DNA from: a bacterium
Lineage (GTDB): Bacteria; Armatimonadota; Chthonomonadetes; Chthonomonadales; Chthonomonadaceae
Direction: 5' to 3'
DNA length: 52,382 nt
NCBI GenBank assembly: GCA_021805395.1
Contig: JAJZFJ010000117.1
Span: 1 to 52,382 of the forward strand
Shown here piece by piece: positions 36,514 through 45,052 of this stretch; positions within the stretch are counted from its first letter, which is position 1; the number at the start of each line of letters is the position of its first letter. Made by a program: the position numbers and the translations under genes. The notes below the pieces were generated by a model. It was not told where the DNA came from and ran no database searches. It saw only the letters and a program-made list of their open reading frames with translations.

Positions 36514-37530
36514 ATGGAAATTACTCCGAACATCCACACGCTCGAGGAGACCAGCAGCTACGGCAAATTTGTCGTTGAGCCGCTCGAGCGTGGATACGGG
36601 GTGACGTTAGGCAATTCACTTAGAAGAGTTCTGCTTTCTTCTATTCCTGGTGCTGCTGTAACTTATGTACGAATCGATAAGGTTCTGCATGAGTTCTCCA
36701 CTATACCAGGAGTTAAGGAAGATACCACCGAGCTGCTTCTCAACATAAAAGAGTTGGCTGTTAAGGTAGACGATATCAGCCAGAATGGCAAAACAGAACC
36801 TAAAACAATTAAGATCAGCAGAAGTGGTGAAGGAAGAATTACAGGTTCTGATGTTGATTGCCCATCTGGCGTGGAAGTAGTGAATCCAGAACTCTATCTG
36901 GCAACTATTTCTGATACAACAGCAAAGCTGGATATTGAAATGACTGTGGACGTGGGTAGAGGATACGTTCTGCCAGAGCGGCTAGAGCGCAGAGCATCCC
37001 AGCCTATCGGATCCATCCCAATTGGTGCTGCATTTACACCTGTTCGAAAAGTCAATTTCAATGTTGAATCAACCAGAGTACAATCGAATACCAATTTTGA
37101 AAGACTTGTTCTAGAAATTTGGACAAATGGTGCTGTAAAGCCAGGTGTTGCACTTAGCAAAGCTGCAGTCATTCTGGGCGACTATTTTGCCCTGTTCGCA
37201 GAGTACACCTCAACAGTATCTGTTCGTGGATATTTCGAAGGGGAAGAACCTGCTGCTCTGCCAAGTCTCGATACTGGTGTGTATGCTTCACGCATTGAAG
37301 AGCTGGACTTTTCAGTACGTACTTACAACTGTTTAAAGCGTGCGTCTGTTCTCACGGTTGGCGATCTGGTACAGTATTCAGAGAACGATCTAATGCAAAT
37401 TCGAAACTTCGGTCGCAAGTCTCTTGCAGAAGTTAGAGTTAAGTTAACTGCTCTTGACCTCACGTTAAAAGGTGGTGCCACAATAGACCTTGGTGACATT
37501 GATCTTGAGTCAGATACTGAGAACGAGTGA
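36514..37530 (+). CDS. rpoA: DNA-directed RNA polymerase subunit alpha
   Basis: A 338-aa subunit. The NTD shows EPLERGYGVTLGNSLRRVLL near residue 30 and the dimer/beta contact segments up to residue ~235; the CTD near residue 255-320 carries NCLKRASVLTVGDLVQYSEN and IRNFGRKSLAEVRVKL, the helix-hairpin-helix that binds UP elements. ATG 36514 is chosen over ATG 36472 because GAGGAGAG lies just upstream and MEITPNIHTLEE begins like other alpha subunits. Confidence 0.98.
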   Translation: MEITPNIHTLEETSSYGKFVVEPLERGYGVTLGNSLRRVLLSSIPGAAVTYVRIDKVLHEFSTIPGVKEDTTELLLNIKELAVKVDDISQNGKTEPKTIKISRSGEGRITGSDVDCPSGVEVVNPELYLATISDTTAKLDIEMTVDVGRGYVLPERLERRASQPIGSIPIGAAFTPVRKVNFNVESTRVQSNTNFERLVLEIWTNGAVKPGVALSKAAVILGDYFALFAEYTSTVSVRGYFEGEEPAALPSLDTGVYASRIEELDFSVRTYNCLKRASVLTVGDLVQYSENDLMQIRNFGRKSLAEVRVKLTALDLTLKGGATIDLGDIDLESDTENE

Positions 37531-37543
37531 AAGGATAGATTAG

Positions 37544-38086
37544 ATGCGCCATCGTAAGGCATTACGTAAATTCAGTCTACCTAGTGATCAGAGACGTGCT
37601 CTTTTAAAGGGACTAACACGAAATCTTATCATTAATGATCATATAATTACTACTGAGACTCGAGCCAAAGAGGTTCGTCCTATTGTTGAGAAGCTGGTTA
37701 CAATCGCTCGAAAAGGCGGAGCAGATGCAACTGTTGAGATGCAGCTGCACACCAGACGTCTCGTTAGAAAATACATCGACAGCAATATGGATGAGTTCGT
37801 GCGGGATCCAATTCGCAAAGGACCCAAAGGCGGTGCTAAAATCGCTCGAAATCCATTCTACTCTGTACCGCGCCTGTTTGAGGAGATCGCTCCTCGCTAC
37901 ATCGGGCGAAACGGTGGTTATACAAGAATTGTGAAACTGGGAGCCAGACGCGGAGATGGTGCTCCAATGGTATTGCTTGAGTTCGTTGAAGGCAATGAAG
38001 TGAACATCAAGCCTAGAGAAGATGTAGCGCAAGCACCCGAACAGGGTCGCAAAAGCCTCTTTGGTTTAGGCAGAAAGCACAACTAA
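37544..38086 (+). CDS. rplQ: 50S ribosomal protein L17
   Basis: A 180-aa protein starting MRHRKALRKFSLPSDQRRALLKG (the family's conserved start), with NDHIITTETRAKEVRPIVEK and GGYTRIVKLGARRGDGAPM. It is longer than the usual ~120-130 aa: a 20-30 residue insert (SNMDEFVRDPIRKGPKGG) and a C-terminal extension rich in Gln/Gly/Lys (PEQGRKSLFGLGRKHN). It follows rpoA directly, as in most bacteria. Confidence 0.97.
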   Translation: MRHRKALRKFSLPSDQRRALLKGLTRNLIINDHIITTETRAKEVRPIVEKLVTIARKGGADATVEMQLHTRRLVRKYIDSNMDEFVRDPIRKGPKGGAKIARNPFYSVPRLFEEIAPRYIGRNGGYTRIVKLGARRGDGAPMVLLEFVEGNEVNIKPREDVAQAPEQGRKSLFGLGRKHN

Positions 38087-38101
38087 GCTTCTGGCAACAC
38101 G

Positions 38102-38890
38102 ATGAGTGATCTGCATACCTTCAGAGCAGTGGTCCAGTATGATGGCACTGACTTTGCAGGGTATCAATGGCAGCATGGTGTTAGAACAGTGCAAGGTGAA
38201 TTGGAGAGGGCAATCTCGCAGAGATGCTCACTCGCAGGCAGAATAACAGCTGCTGGCCGTACCGATACAGGGGTACATGCGCTAGGGCAGGTGATAAGTT
38301 TTTCAGGAAGTACTCCGGTACCACTTGATAAGCTCACCGTCTCTATTAACAGCGTGCTGAACCAGGATATAAGTATAAGTCGGGTGGATGTGGTACAAAA
38401 CGAGTTCAATGCTCGCTTTTCTGCATCCTCACGGACCTATGTATATCTTATACTGAATACCGATACACGTTCTGCTCTGTACCGCAGATACAGTACGCAC
38501 GTGAAAGCTAAGCTGGATACTTCAGCAATGCAGCTGGCTGCGGGATATTTGATTGGTGAACAGAACTTTGCTTCCTTTGCAAATGAGCTCAAACCTGATC
38601 AAACACCATGGCGGGATGTGATGAGGTGTGATGTGGTCACACGCCGGCAGCTTGTGTTTGTTCGAATAGAGGCCAACGCCTTTTTGCGAGGAATGGTCAG
38701 AAATATAGTTGGAACTTTAATTGATGTCGGGAAAGGGAAGCGTACTGCTGACTGCATTCCCGAAATCATTGCAAAAGAAGATCGTAGGTCCGCAGGACCA
38801 TGTGCGCCACCACAAGGGCTGTGTCTTGCTCGAGTGAGCTATGGGGTTCGCAAATTATACAACGCGCACAGTTTAGATACTAAAGAATAG
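38102..38890 (+). CDS. truA: tRNA pseudouridine(38-40) synthase
   Basis: A 262-aa enzyme making pseudouridine in the tRNA anticodon stem. YDGTDFAGYQWQ is near residue 13, the catalytic aspartate lies in AAGRTDTGVHALGQV near residue 55, FNARFSASSRTYVYLI near residue 102, and LRGMVRNIVGTLIDVGKG near residue 200. It commonly follows rplQ and precedes rplM, as here. Confidence 0.96.
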   Translation: MSDLHTFRAVVQYDGTDFAGYQWQHGVRTVQGELERAISQRCSLAGRITAAGRTDTGVHALGQVISFSGSTPVPLDKLTVSINSVLNQDISISRVDVVQNEFNARFSASSRTYVYLILNTDTRSALYRRYSTHVKAKLDTSAMQLAAGYLIGEQNFASFANELKPDQTPWRDVMRCDVVTRRQLVFVRIEANAFLRGMVRNIVGTLIDVGKGKRTADCIPEIIAKEDRRSAGPCAPPQGLCLARVSYGVRKLYNAHSLDTKE

Positions 38891-38917
38891 GTAGATAGTT
38901 TAAACAAACGACTGTTG

Positions 38918-38951
38918 GGAAGAGTGTTCTCCGATATCCGGAGTGTCTTCC
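38918..38951 (+). promoter_or_regulatory. Structured leader of rplM (possible L13 autoregulatory element)
   Basis: GGAAGA (38918-38923) pairs with TCTTCC (38946-38951), enclosing an internal loop and an apical CTCCG/CGGAG helix (38929-38933 with 38939-38943). It lies about 25 bases before rplM. L13 leaders that control rplM-rpsI are known in other phyla; this one shares position only. Confidence 0.4.
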
Positions 38952-38976
38952 ACGGTATGATAACGAGGAGATTGAT

Positions 38977-39435
38977 ATGAAAATCACCGTGTCGGCACGG
39001 CCAGAAGATATGGAGATGTCACGCACATGGTACGTGATGGATGCTGCCAATAAACCACTGGGACGTTTAGCTGTTGATGCTGCTAAAATCCTTAGAGGAA
39101 AGCATAAAGCCATTTTTACACCTCATGTAGATACTGGTGACTTCGTCATTATAATTAATGCCGAACAAGTTGTGCTTACTGGCAACTCCAAAGGTAAAGA
39201 AGAAGTTTATCACCACAGCGGATGGCCAGGTGCACTCAAATCTGTGCAGCGCCTCAAAGAGTTGGATAAAACTCCAGAAACAGCAATCCGAAGAGTGATT
39301 AGAGGTATGGTTCCTCACAATAAACTGGGTGACCAGATTATTACCAAGCTTAAGGTCTATCGTGGCCCTCTACATCCTCATAGTGCTCAGATGCCTGTCA
39401 TCTACACCGAGGGTGTGCAGAAGAGAGGAGAGTAG
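38977..39435 (+). CDS. rplM: 50S ribosomal protein L13
   Basis: A 152-aa protein with [60 protein letters not shown] and [15 protein letters not shown], all canonical for L13. CGAGGAG precedes the ATG. Two bases separate it from rpsI. Confidence 0.98.
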   Translation: MKITVSARPEDMEMSRTWYVMDAANKPLGRLAVDAAKILRGKHKAIFTPHVDTGDFVIIINAEQVVLTGNSKGKEEVYHHSGWPGALKSVQRLKELDKTPETAIRRVIRGMVPHNKLGDQIITKLKVYRGPLHPHSAQMPVIYTEGVQKRGE

Positions 39436-39437
39436 GT

Positions 39438-39833
39438 ATGGCAGTAGCAATTCGATATTACGGAACTGGTAAACGCAAAGATGCCGTAGCCCGAGTATGG
39501 ATTACTCCTGGTACAGGTACTGTAACCATCAACGACAGACCAGCCGAAAAGTACCTTGGGCGAAGAGTACTCGCTCATTTGGTACATCAGCCATTCCGTA
39601 TTACTTCCACTGTAGGACATTTCGATGTGATCGCAAAATGTCATGGTGGAGGTCTCAGCGGACAGGCAGGAGCTGTGAGACATGGTATTGCAAAGGCTCT
39701 CCTTGAGGTAGATCCTGAGATGAGACCAAGTCTTCGCCGAACCGGTATGTTAACAAGAGATCCAAGAGTGAAAGAGCGTAAGAAATACGGACGCAAACGT
39801 GCACGAAGAGGCTTCCAGTTCAGCAAACGCTGA
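39438..39833 (+). CDS. rpsI: 30S ribosomal protein S9
   Basis: A 131-aa protein: [54 protein letters not shown] and the invariant C-terminal FQFSKR that reaches the P-site tRNA. Cotranscribed with rplM; last gene of the ribosomal block. Confidence 0.98.
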   Translation: MAVAIRYYGTGKRKDAVARVWITPGTGTVTINDRPAEKYLGRRVLAHLVHQPFRITSTVGHFDVIAKCHGGGLSGQAGAVRHGIAKALLEVDPEMRPSLRRTGMLTRDPRVKERKKYGRKRARRGFQFSKR

Positions 39834-39847
39834 TATCTACCAATCAC

Positions 39848-39884
39848 AGGCTGGATTCATGCAGTATATATATGAAGCCAGCCT
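39848..39884 (+). terminator. Hairpin at the end of the ribosomal block
   Basis: AGGCTGG plus TTCAT (39848-39860) pair with ATGAA plus CCAGCCT (39872-39884) across one mismatch. No U-tract follows. Confidence 0.55.
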
Positions 39885-39910
39885 TGCACCCTAATTGTCA
39901 GGGGGTAAGA

Positions 39911-40819
39911 ATGCTTTTTCTTAACCATGCTAAAAGCAAACCATCATTAGAGTTCATAACGAAAATATCGTTATGGACTTTTGTGATTCTTGCATGTTCA
40001 TCTACTACCGATTATGCCGATACCTCAATAACGTTCAAACTGCCTCCATCCAAAGCCAACATCACTGCTACAGAAGCTAGATTAAAGGCAGAACGTCAGG
40101 TGGAGAAGCAGCGAAACTACGATAGACAGCTCACGTCAAGGGGTGATCAGCCACCCAGGAACGATGTGGGAAGGTTGGCTGAAATTATCACGAATACAGT
40201 CATACATCGTAATCCTAACGTTAACTCTCGCGAGTTATGTGAAGTCTCAGCTGGAACCGATGTGGCAGTTAACAGCCAAAAGAATGGCTGGGTAGGAATC
40301 CTCATGCAGGACGGCTCCTCTGGATGGCTGCCAACTCAGGCACTACAGATGATGCACGAGGATGCTGTGCTTTCTGCACTCAGCATGCCAGACTCGCCAG
40401 GTCCCGAAGAGAGAAACAATTTCCCCTCAGGGTCTGTTCCTTTCTTTCATGGAAACCCGCAGCAGCTTGTGAACGTGGCAGAATCATTCCTTGGTGTTCC
40501 CTACGAATGGGGTGGAAATACCCATAAAGGGATAGACTGCTCAGGGTTTGTGAAAAGGGTGTTTGGTGCTCTGGGCTATGATCTTCCGAGGGTTGCAGAC
40601 GAACAGATCGATGTTGGGGTACCTGTATCTCCTGATTCCCTTATCTGTGGAGATAGGCTCTATTTCGAATTAAGCAGAGATGGTTCCAGAGTGAAACATA
40701 CAGGGATATATCTGGGCAATGGCTATTTTATTCAGTCATCTGTTACAGGGCATGGTGTATCCATCAATAAACTGTTCGGCACATATTGGTGGAGCATATT
40801 CGTCTGTGCTCGTAGATAA
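39911..40819 (+). CDS. Secreted NlpC/P60-family cell-wall hydrolase with SH3-like domain
   Basis: A 302-aa exported protein. A signal peptide or anchor lies near residues 12-32 (with ILACSS, a possible lipobox-like cysteine). Residues ~95-150 form an SH3-like domain (VSAGTDVAVNSQKNGWVGIL and GSSGWLPTQAL), then the NlpC/P60 catalytic domain from about residue 190: YEWGGNTHKGIDCSGFVKRV with the nucleophile cysteine, and VKHTGIYLGNGYFIQSS with the histidine. It cleaves peptidoglycan stem peptides. ATG 39911 is chosen because GGGGGTAAG lies immediately upstream; the earlier ATG 39872 is inside a hairpin. Confidence 0.88.
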   Translation: MLFLNHAKSKPSLEFITKISLWTFVILACSSTTDYADTSITFKLPPSKANITATEARLKAERQVEKQRNYDRQLTSRGDQPPRNDVGRLAEIITNTVIHRNPNVNSRELCEVSAGTDVAVNSQKNGWVGILMQDGSSGWLPTQALQMMHEDAVLSALSMPDSPGPEERNNFPSGSVPFFHGNPQQLVNVAESFLGVPYEWGGNTHKGIDCSGFVKRVFGALGYDLPRVADEQIDVGVPVSPDSLICGDRLYFELSRDGSRVKHTGIYLGNGYFIQSSVTGHGVSINKLFGTYWWSIFVCARR

Positions 40820-40989
40820 ATCTGTTCCGTATGTTTTTGTTAACATATTGGTTGAGTGTCAAATGGCACAACAACTGACCAGAGTGACGGAGTTTGAAAA
40901 GCTTATCAGATGGCTACATAACGATATCCTCTCTGAATGTGAGTGCGGTGTGATTGATTAGCATAAATGGCTGTAAGCTTGCCGAAAAC

Positions 40990-41040
40990 TCCACCTCACG
41001 CCACTGACTGCGCTCATTAAGAAAGGGTGGGAGGTGTGAC
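40990..41040. repeat. REP-like palindromic unit, copy 1
   Basis: Core CGCTCATTAAGAAAGGGTGG (41011-41030), with CCACCTCACGCCA on its left and GAGGTGTGA on its right, so the flanks CACCTCA/GGAGGTG can pair. Confidence 0.55.
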
Positions 41041-41116
41041 GGTTTTGCTGTATAGGGCTGTACCGGACGGGTTCAAACCCATGCCAGACAAACCTCTCCC
41101 CGCGCCTTTGTCGCGA

Positions 41117-41168
41117 CCTTCCCCTCGCCATTCGCTAGCGCTCATTAAGGGAGGGTAAGAGTGCGAGA
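41117..41168. repeat. REP-like palindromic unit, copy 2
   Basis: Core CGCTCATTAAGGGAGGGTAA (41139-41158), preceded by CCTTCCCCTCGCCATTCGCTAG. The ten-base core CGCTCATTAA is identical to copy 1, 128 bases apart. The CCCCTC/GGGAGGG flanks pair. Confidence 0.6.
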
Positions 41169-41447
41169 AGCTTAGCATTAGCGTATGCTGGATACGCTTC
41201 ACGAGGCGCACTGTCTCCTCCTCCTTCAATATGCACCAGCACGCGCCGGGAGGAATTGGGAGTACGCAGCCCGGAGGGTGGAGTCGCATTTACAGGTTTG
41301 CGTGCACGGCACTGGAGTACCGTGCAGAAAGCCCAAAGCCCACCTGCGTGGAGTAGACGCGATAGTCTGATTGCTCTGTTTGCTGCCACTGTTAAACTTT
41401 TACGTACCGCTACCCTGCCTTCGGCACCTATACTAGCACTTATGGTT

Positions 41448-41500
41448 CAAACCTCCATTCACATCGCACTAGACGCTTGCTAATGGAGGGTGAAGATTGC
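41448..41500. repeat. REP-like palindromic unit, copy 3 (degenerate)
   Basis: CGCTTGCTAATGGAGGGTGAAG (core at 41474 onward) preceded by AACCTCCATTCACATCGCA; CCTCCATT pairs with AATGGAGG. Confidence 0.5.
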
Positions 41501-41502
41501 TT

Positions 41503-41543
41503 AATTGCTGCATATGGTGTATTCCGCACTATATGCAGCAATT
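41503..41543 (-). terminator. Terminator hairpin of the glycosyltransferase operon
   Basis: AATTGCTGCATAT (41503-41515) pairs perfectly with ATATGCAGCAATT (41531-41543), loop 15, ten bases after the stop of the minus-strand operon. No U-tract follows. Confidence 0.6.
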
Positions 41544-41552
41544 ATCATTGAA

Positions 41553-44500
41553 CTAAACGCTGTCTACAGCTTCTTGTTTCATTCCGGCTATCATCTCGAG
41601 ATTATGTGCAGAAGCACTATGATTCGGATTGACTCGAAGTTGTTGCCGATACGCTTCTGCGGCTGCCTCATATTGCCTAATCTGGAAAAGTGAGTTGCCC
41701 AGAACAAAGTAGCCGGTTTCATGATTCGGTTGTCGTTCAAGTCCTGCCACATATAGTTCTACCGCACGGCCATACTCTCCAATAGAATATAGAAGATCGC
41801 CAGCATTGAAGTAGGAGTTTGCGTAGGAGGGATCGATCATGATAGCTTCAGTGTAGCTGTCTAGAGCCTCGACTGTCTGGTTCATGGCAGCCAGTATCCT
41901 GCCTCTATTCACACATACCTCAGCATTAGGGTCTGTGAGATCTCCCAATCTCTCTATGGCATCAAGAGCGCGAGACCACTGTTTTGTGTTCTCGTAACAC
42001 GTGGCCAGGGAAGCGACCACTACCGGAACACTTGGGTCTGCATCATCCAGAATTTGCAGGTGTGAAATCGCCTCATTGTACTGTTCATTTTTCACAAGCA
42101 GTTCAGCCAGCGACAACCTTGCCTCCAGATGATTTGGTACAAGTTCAAGCACCTTCTTCAGGTCAGAGATTGTCTCATCTTCCCTGCCTAAATGCTTCTT
42201 GCAAACAGTCCCCATATAGAGTGGTTCATGCCAGTTCGGTTGTCCTTCCAAGGCAAGGGCGCATTGCTCCAGCGCCTCCTCATATTTTTCCTGTGCTGTG
42301 AGTGCCATAGCCAGACCGAAATTGGCTTTGAACGTGCCTATGCCAATATCTCCACTTTTCTGTATGAATCCGCTTCCTCCGCTTCCAAGGTGCAGAGCCC
42401 TTCTAAACGCAACTTCTCCCTCTTCATACTGTCCAAGATGAAGATGACAAAATCCTCTGGAAAACTCAATTCCACTATGAACTAATCCTAATTCATCTGC
42501 TTTGCAGCACACTTCAAGTCCATCTTCCGCACGTTCAATACGGTGAAGTGCAGTTGCCCATTCCACATAAAGCAGTGTGGTGTACTCCTCCGAGGAGATA
42601 GCGGAGACTGCAGCCTGACTGAAGTACTTGGCAGCATTTTCCATATCCCCTTTTGTGAAATAGGCATTTCCCAGGTTGAATAACTGAAACGCCTTCAGCC
42701 ACTCTTCTGGGCACTCTTCCACCTCCCGGTGCAGCATTCTAAGGAATCGGTCATGTTTGTTTCGGGCAGACATCACTTCTGCGGCATATCCAAAGTGATC
42801 AATCTTGAGGTTTTCGTTATGCATGCACGAGTAACCTTTTGCTAGAATTGATCCAAGATTTTGCTCATGGATTCTGCCAGTAAACGTCACATCTGGCGTT
42901 AGTCTGAACAGTCGCGCAGCATGGTGAAACGCCTTCTCACCATCTGGTACACGCTCTGTGGTGGATAGCCAGTTACAGATTGAGACCATGAATGCACCAA
43001 CGTTTGCTGGAGCCATATCGACCTCTTCTCTAAATACAGTCAGTGATGAGGGATCGATCTCTTCGTCAGCATCAAGCCACAAGCCCCAGTCACCTGTTGC
43101 ATGTTTAAGAGAGACATTACGCGCTTCTGCAAAGTTATCCGTCCATTCAAAGTGTACAATTTTGGCGCCAAACTCTTCCGCTATCTGAACGGTTTTGTCG
43201 GTAGATCCCGTATCTACCAAAACAATTTCGTCAACCAGTCCCTGAACGCTTTGTAGGCAGTTTCTAAGAAAATGCTCTTCATTTTTCGCAATCATACAGA
43301 GTGATATGCGTGGTCGCGAAGGTGTATTCTGTTTCGTGAGAATCTCTTCTGCCTCATTGTATAGTGCCATCAGCCGTGTATATTCTGCAGAGCGTCTAAC
43401 CTCTTTGCGCCTGTTAGATGGTGCCTGTCTCAACAGACGTCTGGAAAGTTGAAGAACGCCATCGTGTGCCCGTTCTACCATCCTCTGGACATCCTTGTTA
43501 TCAGGCGAGATTTTTAATGCAATAAGGGCGTGTTTGAGAGACTCCTCAAATTTGCCGTCATCCATTAAACAGAATGCCAAGTTATGGTGGATATCTCTGG
43601 AATTGGGAGATTTTATTACACCTTCATGAAGCAGCGAAAGTGCTCTCACTTTCTCGCCGCGCCTGAAACAGGCAATGGCAAGAGCGCTGATAACTTCAGG
43701 ATCATCTGGATTCTCTTTCAGGCACGTTTCAAGAGTATCAAATCCTTTTTTCCACTCTGCTCGTCGAAGCATCTGTACTCCACTGGCAACTCTCTCTGCA
43801 TAATCTTCCTTCACGAAATCGTCGAGGGAGATGTTCTCTATGCCTAAAGAGATAGGAATATTCGTGACAGATTTGCTTTCGGTTCGGTCGCTCAGCTCCA
43901 GAAGTCTGCCAGCAGCAATGGCAGCTGCATGATCCCATGTATGATGGGAATGCATGCATTCTGCTGCCCTCAGTCCAGTGGCTGCTGCTTCAGCTCTATG
44001 GTTGTTAACATAGCGCATCTGCTCTATGAGTGCCTCAACGCTGGGATCTCCCCAGAATGGGAATCCCATCGTCTCGGTGTTGGAGATTGAGCAGACAGTG
44101 TGAGCGGTTCTGCGAGCAGGCACATAGTATACAGTGGAGGCGGATGTGAAATCTAATGGAGCTCCAAACTCCGTACAGATTACGGGCTTACCGCATGCCA
44201 TTGCCTCAGCAATTGGCAGTCCATAACCTTCACCTCTGAAAGGATGCACCAGACAGTCGCAGGCGGCATATAGGTCGGTAATCTCCGAGTCTGTCAGTTC
44301 CGAATCTGTGTACAGAATTGTTGCAACATTACCCACAGCCTGCAGCTCTTCTATTTGCGGCTTTAGACCCTGGTTTGCATAAAAGGAAGAGGTTCCGAAA
44401 TCTTTAATTAGTAGTGCAACGTTATCCTGCGGGGTGAAAGCAGCAGCCCATGCATTGAGAAGTGCATCGGCACCTTTTCTTGCTATTGTGCCTCCCACAA

Positions 44501-45050
44501 ACAGATAGAGTGTGGTGTCTTCGTTAATGCTGGAAAGAAGCGGATGCGTACTTCGCTTAGGTCTGGGCATAGTCGGGTAGAATCTTGATGGGTTGATTCC
44601 TGCAGGTACCACAAACACTTTATCTTCAGAGATACCTGCACGCATATATGTATCTTTCACAAAACGTGTGTATGCCCAAACTTCATCAACCCGGCTCTTC
44701 ACTGGTTCAATCCAGGCTTTGGGTAATGCTCCATACTCCCATGGCTGATTAATAACGAGCAGACCAGAGCGAGGTGATGAAAAATCCGGTGGCCATCTGT
44801 GACGAACGGTTATGTTAGGGTGTTCGGCCGCAGTCATTTTGCCGGAGAGTATTTTAAAGCTCTCATCTAATTCCGGAGTGTAATACTCACTAGTGATTGT
44901 GTCTAGACTGATATCAAATCTATCCTGGACATCTTTACGTTTCAACAATGATAAAACAAGTTCTCTGTTAACCATTGAAAGGCTGTGATTAGCAAAGAAA
45001 GATCCGTTCAATACAACGGAGTTATGTTTTGACTTCATCTGTAGTGGCAT
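41553..45050 (-). CDS. Mosaic GT4 glycosyltransferase-TPR-GT2 glycosyltransferase-TPR protein
   Basis: A 1165-aa fusion with no membrane segment, so cytosolic. Residues ~90-410: GT4-type domain (VPAGINPSRFY, FVGGTIARKGADALLNAW, HPFRGEGYGLPIAEAMACGK with the E-x7-E region). Residues ~425-550: TPR repeats (ENPDDPEVISALAIACFRRG). Residues ~578-780: GT2-type domain (SLCMIAKNEEHF, EIVLVDTGSTDKTVQIAEEF, LWLDADEEID with its DxD-like triad). Residues ~800-1150: further TPR repeats. Two transferase activities in one chain imply sequential addition of sugars to a glycan or protein. Seven bases before the ATG lies GGAGA. It is last in a three-gene operon. Confidence 0.88.
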   Translation of the reverse strand: MPLQMKSKHNSVVLNGSFFANHSLSMVNRELVLSLLKRKDVQDRFDISLDTITSEYYTPELDESFKILSGKMTAAEHPNITVRHRWPPDFSSPRSGLLVINQPWEYGALPKAWIEPVKSRVDEVWAYTRFVKDTYMRAGISEDKVFVVPAGINPSRFYPTMPRPKRSTHPLLSSINEDTTLYLFVGGTIARKGADALLNAWAAAFTPQDNVALLIKDFGTSSFYANQGLKPQIEELQAVGNVATILYTDSELTDSEITDLYAACDCLVHPFRGEGYGLPIAEAMACGKPVICTEFGAPLDFTSASTVYYVPARRTAHTVCSISNTETMGFPFWGDPSVEALIEQMRYVNNHRAEAAATGLRAAECMHSHHTWDHAAAIAAGRLLELSDRTESKSVTNIPISLGIENISLDDFVKEDYAERVASGVQMLRRAEWKKGFDTLETCLKENPDDPEVISALAIACFRRGEKVRALSLLHEGVIKSPNSRDIHHNLAFCLMDDGKFEESLKHALIALKISPDNKDVQRMVERAHDGVLQLSRRLLRQAPSNRRKEVRRSAEYTRLMALYNEAEEILTKQNTPSRPRISLCMIAKNEEHFLRNCLQSVQGLVDEIVLVDTGSTDKTVQIAEEFGAKIVHFEWTDNFAEARNVSLKHATGDWGLWLDADEEIDPSSLTVFREEVDMAPANVGAFMVSICNWLSTTERVPDGEKAFHHAARLFRLTPDVTFTGRIHEQNLGSILAKGYSCMHNENLKIDHFGYAAEVMSARNKHDRFLRMLHREVEECPEEWLKAFQLFNLGNAYFTKGDMENAAKYFSQAAVSAISSEEYTTLLYVEWATALHRIERAEDGLEVCCKADELGLVHSGIEFSRGFCHLHLGQYEEGEVAFRRALHLGSGGSGFIQKSGDIGIGTFKANFGLAMALTAQEKYEEALEQCALALEGQPNWHEPLYMGTVCKKHLGREDETISDLKKVLELVPNHLEARLSLAELLVKNEQYNEAISHLQILDDADPSVPVVVASLATCYENTKQWSRALDAIERLGDLTDPNAEVCVNRGRILAAMNQTVEALDSYTEAIMIDPSYANSYFNAGDLLYSIGEYGRAVELYVAGLERQPNHETGYFVLGNSLFQIRQYEAAAEAYRQQLRVNPNHSASAHNLEMIAGMKQEAVDSV

Positions 45051-45052
45051 TT

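Larger units (their letters stand above)
40820..41552. other. Gene-free island with REP-like repeats and hairpins
   Basis: About 0.7 kb between two gene blocks. The part from ~40990 to 41480 is visibly more GC-rich than its surroundings and carries three degenerate REP-like units plus stem-loops GCGTAT/ATACGC (near 41182) and GCACGG/CCGTGC (near 41312). Open frames occur on both strands but none has a ribosome-binding site or family-like composition. A 32-codon frame from ATG 40863 is not convincing. Confidence 0.6.

Noticed and set aside
40863-40961. 32-codon open frame starting MAQQLTRVTEFEKL after the NlpC gene
   Set aside because: No ribosome-binding site and no family similarity; too short to support.
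41060-41100. GGTTCAAACC stretch resembling a tRNA T-arm (near 41073, with a second GGTTCAAACC near 41445)
   Set aside because: The flanking bases do not form the 5-bp T-stem, and no acceptor or anticodon arm can be drawn. No tRNA was found.
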